Below are positions 35,085 through 45,839 of a stretch of DNA of 64,000 bases, piece after piece. How positions within the stretch are numbered: the first letter of the stretch is position 1; each line of letters opens with the position of its first letter. The notes beneath the pieces were generated by a model. The model searched no databases. It was not told the origin of the DNA and saw only the letters and a list, made by a program, of their open reading frames with translations. A program made the position numbers and the translations under genes. The DNA comes from Flaveria trinervia (lineage: Eukaryota > Streptophyta > Magnoliopsida > Asterales > Asteraceae), in the NCBI GenBank assembly GCA_025506515.1, contig CM046453.1, positions 41,733,727 to 41,797,726 of the forward strand, in the 5' to 3' direction.

Positions 35085-35690
35085 TCATGGAAGATGAACG
35101 TTCGGAAAACGACTTATGAAAAGTTTGAAGTTAGGGTTAGGTATTTATAGGTTATGAAATGGCTGAAAGAAAACAACTGAAAGTTTTGGTATTAGTCATC
35201 AGTTGTTAGAAAACTACTGAATACATGGTTTTAACTTTCACATGTTGTAAACAACTGAAGACTTGGTGTTAGTCATCAGTAGTTTACAACTACTGAAGAC
35301 TTGGTTTTGGTTTCAGTTGTTTTGAAATGAAACAACAGTTGTTTGAAACAATTGAAGAGTAAAATTGCTCATCAGTTGTTGTCGTCAATTCACATATCTC
35401 AGTTGTTTCATTTGACCTTAACACTTACTCAGCAGATTATCTGATTTTTAGATGTTTTATTGGTCATCAGTACTTATCTGTTAGAACAGACATCAGTAGT
35501 TGTAACCACAGCAGTAGTTGTAAATACATCAGTACTTTGCAACAAATAAAGTACTTTAGTACTTTTAAGTAATTTAGTCTTCAGTAGTTGTAAAACTGCT
35601 GAAGATAAAATAACTTATCAGTATTTTTTTGATAGCTGTATACTAATGCTCATCAGTACTTGTGAACTGAGATCATCAGTAGTTGTCACA
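35085..35690 (-). promoter_or_regulatory. pol-aORF spacer of copy C with palindromes and aORF promoter
   Basis: Noncoding. CAGTAGTT/AACTACTG pairs recur (for example 35275-35305, one arm mismatch). A perfect plant TATA box is present 58 bp before the aORF ATG. Shorter than the spacers of A and B. Confidence 0.68.
35142..35149 (-). promoter_or_regulatory. TATA box upstream of aORF, copy C
   Basis: TATAAATA on the - strand in the context CCTATAAATACC, 58 bp upstream of ATG 35084; aligned with 4037-4044 in A. Confidence 0.65.
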
Positions 35691-37290
35691 TCATTCAAGC
35701 TGTAGCATACCAAGCCTTAGCACAAGATTTTGGAAAGTTGCACTGTCCAAAGGCTTAGTAAATATATCTGCAAGCTCAACAACACTTGGAACAAACTTTG
35801 GATCAATCAGACCTTTTTCGTAACAATCCCTGATAAAATGATGTCTGATATCAATATGTTTGGTCCTAGAATGCTGGACAGGATTCTTAACAATACAAAG
35901 AGCTGAAGCACTGTTCATCAGTAAAGGAGTCTTAGTCTCTGTAATGTCATAATCCAGTAATTGATTCTGAAGCCAGAGTACCTGAGATGTACAGCTTGCA
36001 GCAGTAATGTACTCTGCTTCAGCAGTGGATGTAGCAACTGAAGTTTGTTTCTTACTCTGCCAAGAAACTAAACAATTGCCTGAAATTGGCATCCACCAGA
36101 AGTTGATTTTCTGGTTAATTTACACCCTGCATAGTCACTATCGGAGAAAGCAACTAATTTGCAAGAGTGCCCAGTGGAATACCAAAGTCCTAGAGATTGA
36201 GTTCCTTGCAAATATCTAAAGATCCTTTTGACTGCAATCATATGGTATACTTTAGGTGCAGCCTGAAATCTAGCACAGACACAACGTGCAAACATAATGT
36301 CTGGTCTAGAAGCTGTAGGTACATCAAGGAACCAATCATACATCTGTAAAGAGTTTCATCAACTGCTTTACCTTTTTGATGAGCATCTAGTTGTGTGGTG
36401 CTGCACATGGGAGTAGAACATGGCTTACAGTTTTGTAAATCAAACTTTTTCAACAAATCCTTTGTATATTTTGACTAATGAATGAAAGTTCCATCACCAT
36501 TTGTTTGATTTGCAATCCCAGAAAGAACTGTAATTCTCCCATGGCACTCATTTCAAACTTTTGTTGCATCAACTTAGTAAAGGCATCACACAACTGTGGA
36601 TCAGAGGATGCAAAAATAATATCATTACATAAATTTGAACAAGGAGCTTATGCATGCCTACTTTCTTAATGAACAAAGGTTTTATCTATGGAGCCTCTAG
36701 TGAAATTATTTTGAAGAAGAAAGTTAGATTGTGTTTCATACCAGGCTCTAGGAGTTGTTTTAACCCATAAAGAGCCTTATCAAGCTATACACCCAATCTG
36801 GATGTTTATGATCTTCAAACTGGTGGTTGACACACATAAACTTCTTCTTTTATTTTACCATATAGAATGCACTTTTGACATCCATTTGAAAAACTTTAAG
36901 ATTATGGAAAGCATAAGCTAAGAACAATCTGATTGCCTCCAGTCTGGCACAGGGGCAAAGGTTTCATCATAATCAATACCTTCTTCTTGTGAGAACCCCT
37001 GTACAACCAGTCTGGCTTTGTTCTTGACAATTTGACCTTTTTCATTAGTTTTATTCCTAAACACCCATTTAGTGCCTATTGCACACTTACCTTAGGGTAG
37101 AGGAACCAGTTCCCACACTTGCTGCTTTTGAAACTGAAGAAGCTCAAGTTGCATGGCTTCAACCCATCCATTGTCTCTTAATGCAATATGATAGTTCTTT
37201 GGCTCTTGCTGACTGATGAAGAGAGCATAAAAGCAGAAATTGGACAATTGACTTCTAGTTGAAACACCAACATTGATGTCACCAATTATC
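35691..37290 (-). pseudogene. Copia reverse transcriptase and RNase H, copy C
   Basis: RT motifs WELVPLP, KCAIGTKWVF, KARLVVQGF (37130-37000), FQMDVKSA (about 36890) and FEMSAMGELQFFLGLQ (36560-36510). The YVDD box site (36621-36631) has lost one base between the aspartates, shifting the frame inside the active site. RNase H at 36343-35691: SDSDYAGC, KSTSGGCQF, ATSTAEAEYITAASC, DNSxSALCIVKNP-like region, HSRTKHIDIRHHFIRD, and an undisturbed C-terminus VELADIFTKPLDSATFQNL to stop TGA 35691-35693. Confidence 0.9.
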
Positions 37291-38400
37291 TAAGACATGG
37301 GCAACATATGTTGATCCAGACTCTTGAAACCTAGAATGAGATGGGAATTCAAATGAAGTAGAGGAATCAGAGATCTCATCAGCATTTGTTGTGGATGGAA
37401 CTATTGAAGCTACAAGAACATCAAGGTTAGTAGACTCAGGCAGGTGATCACTAAACCTTGCATTTGTATCACCAGATGAATGACTAGTTGCAGGACATGA
37501 TGGATTCATAGAATCTGCAACAGCTGGAGGCTGATAAGGAACATATTGCAGTATGTCCAAATCCAATAACTCCATAGGGTTTTGTGGAATTTTCTCCTTT
37601 GGAGATTCATTAAACTTTACATGCAAGGTTTCTTCAACTATCTTTGTTCTGTAATTAAAAACTTTGTATGCCTTGCAAGTAGATGAATACCCAACAAGTA
37701 CCCTGCATCCACCTTTGATTTAAACTTCTGAAGTGGATCCTTGTGTTAAGAACATAACAGGGACACCCAAATGCTCTAAAGAAGGAAACCAGAGGAGCCA
37801 AATGATGTAACACTTCATAAGGATTCTTCATCAACCTCTGATTTATAACACTCTATTTTGCACATAGCAAGCTGTGTTGACAGCTTTAGCCCAAAAGGTT
37901 AGTGGCAAACCAGAATAAGCCAACATTGACCTTGTGGCTTCTATAAGGGTCATGTTCTTTCTCTCCACCACTCCATTTTGTTCAGGAGTTCTTGGAATGC
38001 TATACTGCCTCTTGATTCCCTTAGAGAAATAGAATTCATCAAGTGTGTGGTTTCTAAATTCTGTGCCATTATCACTCCTCACACACTTGACAGAAAGGGA
38101 GTACTGCTTTTCCACATGCAACACAAAGTAGATGATGATTTGCCATGCTCAACACTCTTACTGGACCAAAAAGATCCATATGTAGTAATTGCAAGCAGGC
38201 AGTGGACTTTGGTTCTTCTATTGGAGGGAATGATACTTTGTGTTGCTTTCCTTTTAAACAAGCAGAGCAGTTGTCATCACATTTGAACTCCTTTAATGGC
38301 AGACCTCTCACTAAACCATGATGGATAAGCTGGTTCATGTTTTTAAGATTCACATGACCAAGCCTTCTGTGCCATAGTTTAGATTCCTGAGGAGAGGCCT
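37291..38400 (-). pseudogene. Copia integrase, copy C, internal deletion
   Basis: Pre-integrase zinc motif LWHRRLGHVNLKNMNQLIHHG (about 38380-38310), CSACLKGKQHK, then MDLFGPVRVLSMA. Roughly 90 bp that encode the VDDYSRFVWTFF segment in A and B are missing near 38130-38150, replaced by a few unrelated bases. The core resumes with second Asp in RSDNGTEF (38071-38073) and Glu in NGVVERKN (37963-37965), 35 residues apart. The C-terminal linker runs to about 37290. Confidence 0.9.
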
Positions 38401-38869
38401 TGGAGAACAGACATGGATGGCCTTTTAGATCAATTTTCTTTGATAAGTCTAAGGCATATACTCTTCCAATCCTGTTGGCCTTCAGGAGAGTATATTCATC
38501 CAATATCTTGTCAATCATTCTCAAAAATTGGAAGACAGAATCCAATAGTTTTGACTGGTGAAAAGTGCAACATGCCCTTATCACACATTTGACTGACACT
38601 CAACAAGTTGTACTTGAGATTCTCCACATGGTTAACATCATCAAATCTTATCTCACCATTTGACACAAAGCCTTTGCCGATGATGTAACCCTTAGCATCA
38701 TTACCAAAAGATACAAATCCCTTCTTTCCTTGAGAGTAGTCATGAAGAAGAGAACTGCTCCCTATCATATGCATAGATCATCCACTGTCCACATACCAGA
38801 TGCTTCTATGGCATGCTGAAGAACCCTGCATTTGCCACAAGAAACTAGTTAGCTTTCGAGACCCAAACC
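38401..38869 (-). pseudogene. Copia protease, copy C
   Basis: IWYVDSG at about 38800-38780, with a TGA codon directly after the active-site DSG (GGA in A). Downstream SMHMIGSSSLL and SFGNDAKGYIIGKG to LLSVSQMCDKG (38774-38590) are open. Confidence 0.85.
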
Positions 38870-41800
38870 ATTTTGGTTTTGGTTTTGTTCTCATCACAGA
38901 TTTTATACTAACTGATTTTTCATGATTAACAGCCTTTGAAGGTGGAGATGGTGCTGAAAAGGATTCCTTTGATTTTGGCTTAGTTTTCTTTTTCAATGGT
39001 TTAATCACACGTACATCTATTTTGTTAACTCTCCCCAACAGATGTTGAACCATGGTAACAAGTTGTGTCTGATTGGTTGTTAAAGCCTTCAGTTCAGCAG
39101 ACATATCAGTACTTGTTTTTTATTGGTTCCTGTGACTCACCATGTCCTCCTTTTTGAAAGACACAGACTTAGTCTGGTGTTTTGATACTCCATGAGGAAT
39201 ATTTTCAGCTGTTTTATGATAAACCCCTTCCTTCTTTTTAGATTTTTGTAAGAACTTTGGGTTATCATTTGAGATGTTTGTGGCACAAACTTGGTTTCAA
39301 ATTCATCTTTCATTTTATTAATTTTCTTTTTAATGATTTTATCTTTGTTGAATTTGGAACCCTTTCTGTACCAACATTAATGAGTGAGAAGATTGAATAG
39401 ACCACATATTTCACATGGCTTTTTTTCATCTTCTGTTGTTCAACTGCTGAAGAAGATGAAACTACTGAAGGTGTGTTCTTTAGTAATTCTTCCTTTCAGT
39501 ACTTATGTTAACTACTGAAGGATTTGTAACAACTAAAGACTTGTTCTTCAGAATTTTCTATGAGTATTTTTGGATTTCCTGATAGACTTTTTAGCAGTTG
39601 TCAAACCATGTTTGTTTTCATTTGGTTTGAATGTTCTTCAGGTGTTGTTACTTGCTGTTCAGTACTTTGAATACTTTGTGAGACAGCACGTGAAGTGCTC
39701 AGCTTTTCTTTGATCATGTGTTTATCAGCAGTAAGACCATCAGTAGATTTATTAGCTGAGGTACTATTACTGACTTCATCCTCTGATTTTGCATTATCAC
39801 TTGAGGATGAGACACATGATGATGTGGTTTGGGAATTGCTTTCACCTTCAGATTTTACTTCTGTCTTGGGAGTAAAATTTGTAGGAGGTACAGTGTAATA
39901 TACCCAATCCCAAAATTCACATTTGAAGTTGTTTGCTTACTGAGAGCATTTCAAACCCCTTGCAGGATGTTACCCAGGGTTCACACTCTACTTGAGTAGC
40001 TGCAAGTGTTTCTTTGTGATTCTTATGATTCTCTAAAATGACCTCTACCTTTGCCTTTTCATCAGGATTTGGCATTTTAATTTGTAAATCTCATCATCCT
40101 TTTCCTTTAAGACAGACTCAAACTCAGCTTTCCTTTTGGAAGCAAGTGTTTTCTTTGAGATTCTTATGATTCTCTAAAATGACCTCTACCTTCCTTTTCA
40201 TCAGGGATTGGCATTTTAATTTGTAAATCTCATCATCCTTTTCCTTTAAGACAGACTCAAACTCAGCTTTCCTTTTGGAAATCACTTTCTCTAGGTCAAG
40301 ATTTTGATTAATTAAAGCTACATTTGCTTCTCTAATTGAGACAAAAGTAGCTATGCATGACTCAGAACAACTTGGCCTTAGCCTTAGAGATACCTGTGGT
40401 ACCTGTGATGATGAAGCATTTGAGCATGAACCATCAGTATACTCCAAGGCCATAAGAGCAAGATTTCCAAAAGGATTTTCACCACCACATTGACCAGCAC
40501 CAGAAAACACTTGTTCAGAATAACCAGAAAGATCATCTAGTAAGCTACTCCAGTCAACAACTCCAGGAGTGAAAAAGCTTTGATGTGATTGAGATTGAGA
40601 TTGTTGATTTGATTGAGATGGTTGAGGCTCAGGTAGGGCATGTGGTTGTTGAGCTATAGGTACTGGAACTTGATTGGACTGAGGCATGTAAAAATAGGGA
40701 TAAGGATATGGCATTTGACCTTGAGGGACAAAATATGCAGGAGATGATTGAATTTGTGAATGATGACCAGAACTGGTAGAATGTTGCCCTTTGTTTTGTG
40801 AGCTATTGCATGGAAAGGTCACAAAGGGTGCAGAAGAGTTAGATCCAGATGATGTACAATCTCTTGCAAAATGTCCAAGTCTATGGCACTTGTGACACCT
40901 CAACTTGCCTTTGTCAAAACAACTTTGGTTTTTCTAGAGAGACCAGGAAATTTTCTACCTGTCTTTTTGTAGAATTTTTGAGATTTGATATTGATTAATG
41001 CCATTGGCTCAAAATATCCATCTCTTCCAAATCATCATTAGCAATTCCTTTCAAATCATCCATCAAAAGGCACAGATTATCACTTCTACACCTTGAATTA
41101 CTATCAATACCAACAAAAGCAGGATCTCCACTGTTTGAAGAGAAATCTATATGCTTATCATAAGAACTTTCTGATGCAGCATATTCGGACTCATGACCAA
41201 CCAGAGCAGTATTCCCTCGTACAAAATCATATTGAGCTTCCCAGATGAAGCCAGTTTCCTTTTCTGTTCTAACTCTCTTTCAAATGTTAACAGTTTCCCA
41301 TGAAGTTAGGTGAGAGATAGATTGTCCATATTTGCACTGGAGCGTAGGACAATAGTATATGTGTCCCATCTCTCAGGCAGGGATCTGAGGAATGTGTTAT
41401 TCATCTGACTGTTTGTATATTCATGTATAACCATTTTCAGCTCAGATATCAAACAGGAAAATCGCTCAAACTGTTGAGTTAGTGACTCACCCTTTCTATG
41501 AGAGAATGTCTCATACTGTTGGGTGAGGATCTCTCTATTGTTTGCCAAGACCTCATCAGTTCCTCCAAATTGTTCTTTCAGAGCAACCCAGAGGTCATGA
41601 GCAGTTTCATGATGCATAAGTCCAGAATAGATTTCATTAGGCAGTGCCATGGCCAGAATTGCATGGGCTTTAGCATCAATTTCAAATAGTTTCAGATTTT
41701 CATCTGAGTATTGCTCTTTCTTCTTCGAACCATCTCATTGGTTTCTGGATTACTCACCATAGGCTTATATGGTCCATGAACCACAGATTTCCAACAACCT

Positions 41801-41921
41801 AAAGTGTTGACAGACAGGTGATGGAGCATTCGGTGTTGCCATATGTTATACTCACTCCTAACAAGCATCGGAGGCTTTGTTAGGAGCCAGTATTGTGTGG
41901 ATCATTGATTGATATAGCCAT
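38870..41921 (-). pseudogene. Copia Gag, copy C, long form with internal tandem duplication
   Basis: ATG 41921 (MAISINDPHNTGS, then a stop and shift). UBN2 core at 41650-41306 (HETAHDLWVALKEQFGGTDE, LISELKMVIHEYTNSQM, SLPERWDTY). First knuckle CHKCHRLGHFARDC at 40856-40897. Then a Pro/Gln-rich part (40770-40560) and a coiled-coil-like part duplicated in tandem (40002-40141 and 40142-40280). The second knuckle, near 39410-39370, is degraded (His to Leu, a stop before the last Cys). Nonfunctional. Confidence 0.86.
40002..40280. repeat. 140-bp tandem duplication in Gag of copy C
   Basis: 40002-40141 and 40142-40280 are near-identical direct copies beginning GCAAGTGTTT and ending CCTTTTGGAA. A and B have one copy. 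The few differences (single-base indels) show that the duplication is not very recent. Confidence 0.92.
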
Positions 41922-42135
41922 TTTCACCAATTCAATGAAGTTCAATGAGATTTTAACAGATCTAGCTCAAAAACTCAACAACACAGTTTGAAACAAGACG
42001 AATCTCAAATTAATTCACCGGAAGCAACAGAAAATCAACTCTATAACCAATTCTTGCAAATTTGCTAATTCGATCAAACTTAGATCTCAAAAGAGTAGTT
42101 ACGATGATCAATTGTTAAATCGATCAATGATTAAC

Positions 42136-42149
42136 CGACTCTGATACCA
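42136..42149 (-). other. Primer binding site, copy C
   Basis: TGGTATCAGAGTCG on the - strand, two bases from the LTR, matching initiator tRNA-Met at 11 of the first 12 positions. The 41922-42135 leader has no other feature. Confidence 0.88.
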
Positions 42150-42341
42150 TTTGAAAGGATCGAGATCTAGTTGATCAATTAAATTAAGATTTGCAGCGGA
42201 ATAGCACAAGAATTAGATGAAATTTTAGCTAGAATAATATGAATATTCAATCAAACAGTAATAGTTATAAAGAGAGAAAGTTTTGTGCAAAGAGAATGTT
42301 TTCATTCACGCACATGCTTCGGTTACAAGGAAACTAGGTCA

Positions 42342-42364
42342 ACATTCCTTTTATAAAGGAATGT
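42342..42364. promoter_or_regulatory. TATA box embedded in a perfect palindrome, Copia C 5' LTR
   Basis: Arms ACATTCCTTT and AAAGGAATGT around TAT, as in the 3' LTR. Confidence 0.7.
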
Positions 42365-42644
42365 GACATCAGCTGACGTCACTTGATAGTGACAGCTAAC
42401 TGATTTATACAAACAACTGAAAGTAAACTAAACTACTGAAGATGTCCACAACAACTGAGGACACCTTCACAAAAAGCTAAGTACAAGCTAACATTACAAC
42501 TACTGAAGTTATAACATCTAAAGTGTAAGAACTTCAGATGTTTCACATAATATAAAACTACTGATTATAAACTACTAAAAAGTAAACCATCACAACTACT
42601 GAAGAGAACTACTTCAACTGTTGTGACAACTTCTAAGAACTTGG

Positions 42645-42775
42645 TCTTCCGACTTTGTCTTCCGACTTTGTCTTCAGCTGTTGTCTTCAGACTTTGTCTT
42701 CAGATTTTGTCTTTAGATGTTGTCTTCAGACTTTGTCTTCAATGTTGTCTTCAGACTTTGTCTTCAGCTGTTGTA
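42645..42775 (-). repeat. 13-bp tandem array, Copia C 5' LTR
   Basis: About ten units of CTTCAGACTTTGT / CTTCAGCTGTTGT with variants. Confidence 0.87.
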
Positions 42776-42852
42776 GACCACTTTAGTTGTTTTGATGTCT
42801 GTGGGACTTAAAGGTTTTTCTGACCTGGCTCATTGGTTCTTTTGGTCCAACA

Positions 42853-42857
42853 TGCTT
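42853..42857. repeat. Target site duplication of Copia C, right copy (TGCTT)
   Basis: Matches 30761-30765; Gypsy LTR resumes to the right. Confidence 0.93.
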
Positions 42858-43089
42858 ATTGGTCTTCAAAATCCGAAAGTTTTAGCCCATTTTCTCTTCT
42901 TTCTCTCAAGATCCGAATGAAAAAGGTGTGGTATAACCATTTAGGTAGCCATACCACCTTTATCACCAACTTTTAAACTTTTTGTCTTTTTGTCACATTT
43001 TACCCCTAGACTTGGGTTTTATTTCATTTCCTTCATTTTCTTCACTTTGTTCTTCTTTCTTTATCTTTTATAAATAACTGGGTGTTACA
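42858..43089 (-). repeat. 5' LTR of Gypsy G, outer (U3 start) part
   Basis: The - strand begins TGTAACACCC at 43089, a typical Gypsy LTR start, and runs to the C insertion. With 29023-30765 it makes one LTR. The 43090 flank changes at once to transposase coding sequence. Confidence 0.83.
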
Positions 43090-44525
43090 AAATACAATCC
43101 CTACATCGATATACGAGGCTAAGAAGTTGCTAAGAATAGTAGGTTTACAATAGGAAACGATTCATGCATGTGAAAACGATTGTGTTTTATTCTGGAATAA
43201 ACATAAGGATGTTTTTGAGTGTTCAACTTATGGCAAATCATGATGGAAGAAGAATACAATAAACATCCCTTCATAAGTTTTGTGGTATTTTCCCCTTAAT
43301 CCTAGATTCAAAAGAATGTTTTTGTCATTAGAATTAGCATGTGACTTAACTTGGCATGCACAAGGTCGGGTCAATAATGGTAAACTTACTCATCCTCATG
43401 ATTCCCCCTCTTCGAAGCTTCTTGATAGCACATGGAAAGAATTTGGAAAAAAAATCGAAACTCTGATTAGCCTTGTCCGCTGATGGTATGAATCCTCACA
43501 AGTCATTGAGTTCCAAACATAGTTGTTGGCCGGTTATCCTAATAACATATAATCTACCCTCTTATTCGTGCATGTAAAGAAAATTATGATGTTGACTCTA
43601 TTGATATTAGGGCCAAACCAACCTGGTAACAATATTGGTGTTTACTTGGCACAATTGATAGCAGATCTAAATCTCTTGTGGGAAACTAGCATTAAGACAT
43701 ATGATGCTTATAAGAAGAATTCTTTAATCTTAAAGCAGTTTTACATTGGACTATAAATGATTTCCCCGCGTATGGTAATCTTTTGGGGTATGTTACCAAA
43801 AGTTATCATGCTTGTGTGATTTGTTCAGAGAATACTTGTTCAGAATGGTTTCCAAAGTCCAAAAAAATTATGTTTTCTTAGGCATAGAAGATTCCTTCCA
43901 TTTGAACATCCTTTTCATAAAAGAAAAAAACATTTCAACAATTAACAAGAGAATGATGTTGTAAAAAATCCACTATCATGTGAAGAAATTTATAACTATC
44001 TGACAGGGTTTCATAATACATGGGGTACAAAGAAAAATTCAAAAAAGGAAAATTTAAAGAAGGAAACATCAAAGAGAAAACATCAAATAAGAATAAAGAA
44101 AGTATCGATGAGAGTACTAAATTGTGGCATAAAAAATCAATGTTTTTAACTTGAATATTGGAAAAAGTTGCTTGTTCGTCATTAGTTGGATGTTATACAC
44201 ATAGAAAAAAAATGTATGTGAGAGTATTTATGGGACATTATTGAATATGCCTCATAAGACAATAGATGGCTAAAAAGCACCACAAGATCTTGAGGAGCTC
44301 GACATCAAGCCTGAATTACAAACTCAACCAAAGGGAATCGACTTTGGCTTCCACCTGCATGCTACACATTGAATACCTCAGACGAACGTGTATTTTATTA
44401 TACATTTTACGAACATGCCCAATGAGTATTGCTCTAATTTTAAGAATCTCGTATTTGATGATGTTTCAAAGATGAATGGTTTAAATTCTAATGATTGTCA
44501 TGTACTATGTTTCAAACATGCCCAA
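43090..44525 (+). pseudogene. CACTA (En/Spm) Tnp2-type transposase relic
   Basis: Degenerate frames on the + strand keep the order of Tnp2 (Transposase_21) landmarks: IYEAKKLL (43109), HACENDCVLFWNKH (about 43157), WYFPLNPRFKRMF (43283), TWHAQGR (about 43350), LADGMNPHKSLSSKHSCWPVI (43479 on), LLILGPNQPGNNIGVYL (43590-43650), LLWETSIKTYDAYKK, INDFPAYGNLLGY, CVICSENTC, RHRRFLPFEHPF, IHIEKK, LLNMPHKTIDG, and EYCSNFKNLV to SNDCHVL (about 44425-44500). It would have cut and pasted a CACTA transposon. The 5' part is displaced left of the window by the Gypsy G insertion at 43090. Frameshifts and stops throughout; no terminal inverted repeat seen. Confidence 0.87.
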
Positions 44526-45049
44526 CCATAACGGCAGAATCGTCAAAATGTGAGAGTTAAGATTATTCACAGCCACATAACACTATCATTTAATCAAATA
44601 TTATTATCATAAGTTTCAAATGTAAATTAGAACCATAAGTCTCAAATAAAAAAACAAACATAACATTAGATGAAATAATCCAAGACATTTTATTCTTTAT
44701 TCTATGTCCAAATCCTAGATTGTGCGAACTTCAAAAGATGACTTCAAACTTGGGCATTTCCTAAAACATGTTAAAAATAAAGGTCAAATATGAAAGTTAG
44801 TGAGTTTCCAAGGTTTAAAATACATAAATATATCAAAGATTTACTAGTACCAATTCATGTCAAAGGCTATGAGTTATGCAACTTTATAGAACACATATAG
44901 CTACAATGAACTTTGTCCAAGATTAAGATTACAATTTTATATTGATTAGCTAAGTGTACTTTGTTCCCATGATGAACAACTCATACGTCATCAGTAGACG
45001 GCAATACATCGGCTTTAGCACCAATAGGCTTTTCAGACCCATAGATCTA
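44526..45049. other. Unassigned AT-rich stretch between transposase relic and Copia D
   Basis: AT-rich, with no ORF, LTR or known domain that I recognise. A small imperfect direct repeat, CATAAGTTTCAAAT and CATAAGTCTCAAAT, lies near 44610-44650. It may be the decayed 3' part of the CACTA element. Confidence 0.5.
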
Positions 45050-45280
45050 TGCAGGATTGGTGAAGGGTGGTCACTTACAACACAACAACACAAAAAAGAG
45101 ATTAACTTGACTAATCTAATAGTGAGACTGGATTAACCACATGAGATGATACAAGTAAATAAGAGATAGAACAAGATAGAGAAATACACAAGGAGATGGT
45201 TTTCAAGATTGCAGTATATTGCCTTCTCAAGTTTTTTTCAAGTGTTACAAAGCATAAAGGAAAGTTACAAGTACTTGAGA

Positions 45281-45290
45281 TAGATATACT
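45281..45290 (-). promoter_or_regulatory. TATA-like box, Copia D LTR
   Basis: AGTATATCTA on the - strand after GGATGT; both E LTRs have GGATGTAGTATAAGTATC at the aligned place. Confidence 0.55.
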
Positions 45291-45365
45291 ACATCCTACA
45301 ACCGGCCATACTTTGAAGGCCAGCTAGACACAACTGACTAGATGCAACACAAAATCAATTGTAGA

Positions 45366-45390
45366 GTCAAAAGGCAGATTGCCTTTTGAC
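45366..45390. other. Perfect LTR hairpin, Copia D
   Basis: Arms GTCAAAAGGCA and TGCCTTTTGAC around GAT, 11-bp arms, about 75 bp upstream of the TATA-like box. Also present in both E LTRs. Confidence 0.75.
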
Positions 45391-45839
45391 TTGTAACTAT
45401 GACATGCCATAGCTCACATCCTAATATATTACAAAAAGGATAAAGTATATGAAGTAGAAAGTCACAGACTCAAGACCTCAATGTATAGTTACATAAAGCA
45501 TAGACCTTTTCACCAACTCATGCATGTTGGTGACTTTATAGAGTTGCAGCGGAAAGGGGTCCAGCTTTATGTAAAATAGATCAGATAAAGCAGTATACTA
45601 AAAGTCTTCGCAAGAAATCTGTCTTGACATTTTGGCTTCGGAAGACTTTGTCTCTGAAGCTTCGGAAGACTTCATCTTTGGCTTCAGAATATATTAGTCT
45701 TGGCTTTGAAAGATTTCACACTTAGAATATTTCTGTTGCATGTGTGAAACTTCTGAAGCATTCTTCTTTAATGTACTTATGCAGCATGCAGGAGATTGAA
45801 GTGTTTGAGTTGCATTAACCTTAACATGTATTCCTTACA

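Larger units (their letters stand above)
30766..42852 (-). mobile_element. Copia LTR retrotransposon copy C (family 1, divergent subfamily), complete in structure
   Basis: 12.1-kb element inserted in the Gypsy G LTR: 3' LTR 30766-31602, PPT 31603-31617, aORF 31800-35084, spacer, gag-pol 35691-41921, PBS 42136-42149, 5' LTR 42152-42852, flanked by TGCTT. Same plan as A and B but clearly diverged. The inner LTR end is TGAAAGGATCG rather than TGTCAGGATCAG, and the U3 array uses CTTCAGCTGTTGT in place of CTTCAGCACTTGT. Confidence 0.94.
42152..42852 (-). repeat. 5' LTR of Copia C (701 bp)
   Basis: Canonical TG..CA ends, right edge followed by TGCTT. It is 136 bp shorter than the 3' LTR, mainly because its array (42645-42775) is shorter. 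The TATA palindrome is at 42342-42364. Confidence 0.93.
12123..43089 (-). mobile_element. Gypsy (Ty3) LTR retrotransposon G, split by Copia A, B and C
   Basis: One element in pieces: 5' LTR 43089-42858 and 30765-29023 (split by C), PBS 29020-29007, Gag and protease 28666-27050, then (after B) RT, RNase H and integrase 14607-12123. The order RT-RH-IN is diagnostic of Gypsy. The coding frame runs from protease straight into the RT-side piece across the B insertion if one TCATC copy is removed, though a TGA now lies there. The rest of integrase and the 3' LTR are left of the window beyond A. G itself interrupts a Tnp2 transposase relic at 43090. The long LTR (about 1,975 bp without C), TGTAACACCC terminus and domain set suggest a chromovirus such as Tekay; tentative. 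Confidence 0.9.
45050..45839 (-). repeat. 3' LTR of Copia D (790 bp)
   Basis: Starts TGCAGGATTGGTGAAGGG (the reverse complement of the E LTR end) and finishes CCTTACA before the polypurine tract. Contains, in element order, TTCGGAAG motifs (45637-45675), a perfect hairpin (45366-45390) and a TATA-like box (45281-45290). Confidence 0.9.

Noticed and set aside
44954..45136. 60-codon ORF across the left edge of the D LTR
   Set aside because: It crosses an element boundary and has no similarity I recognise.
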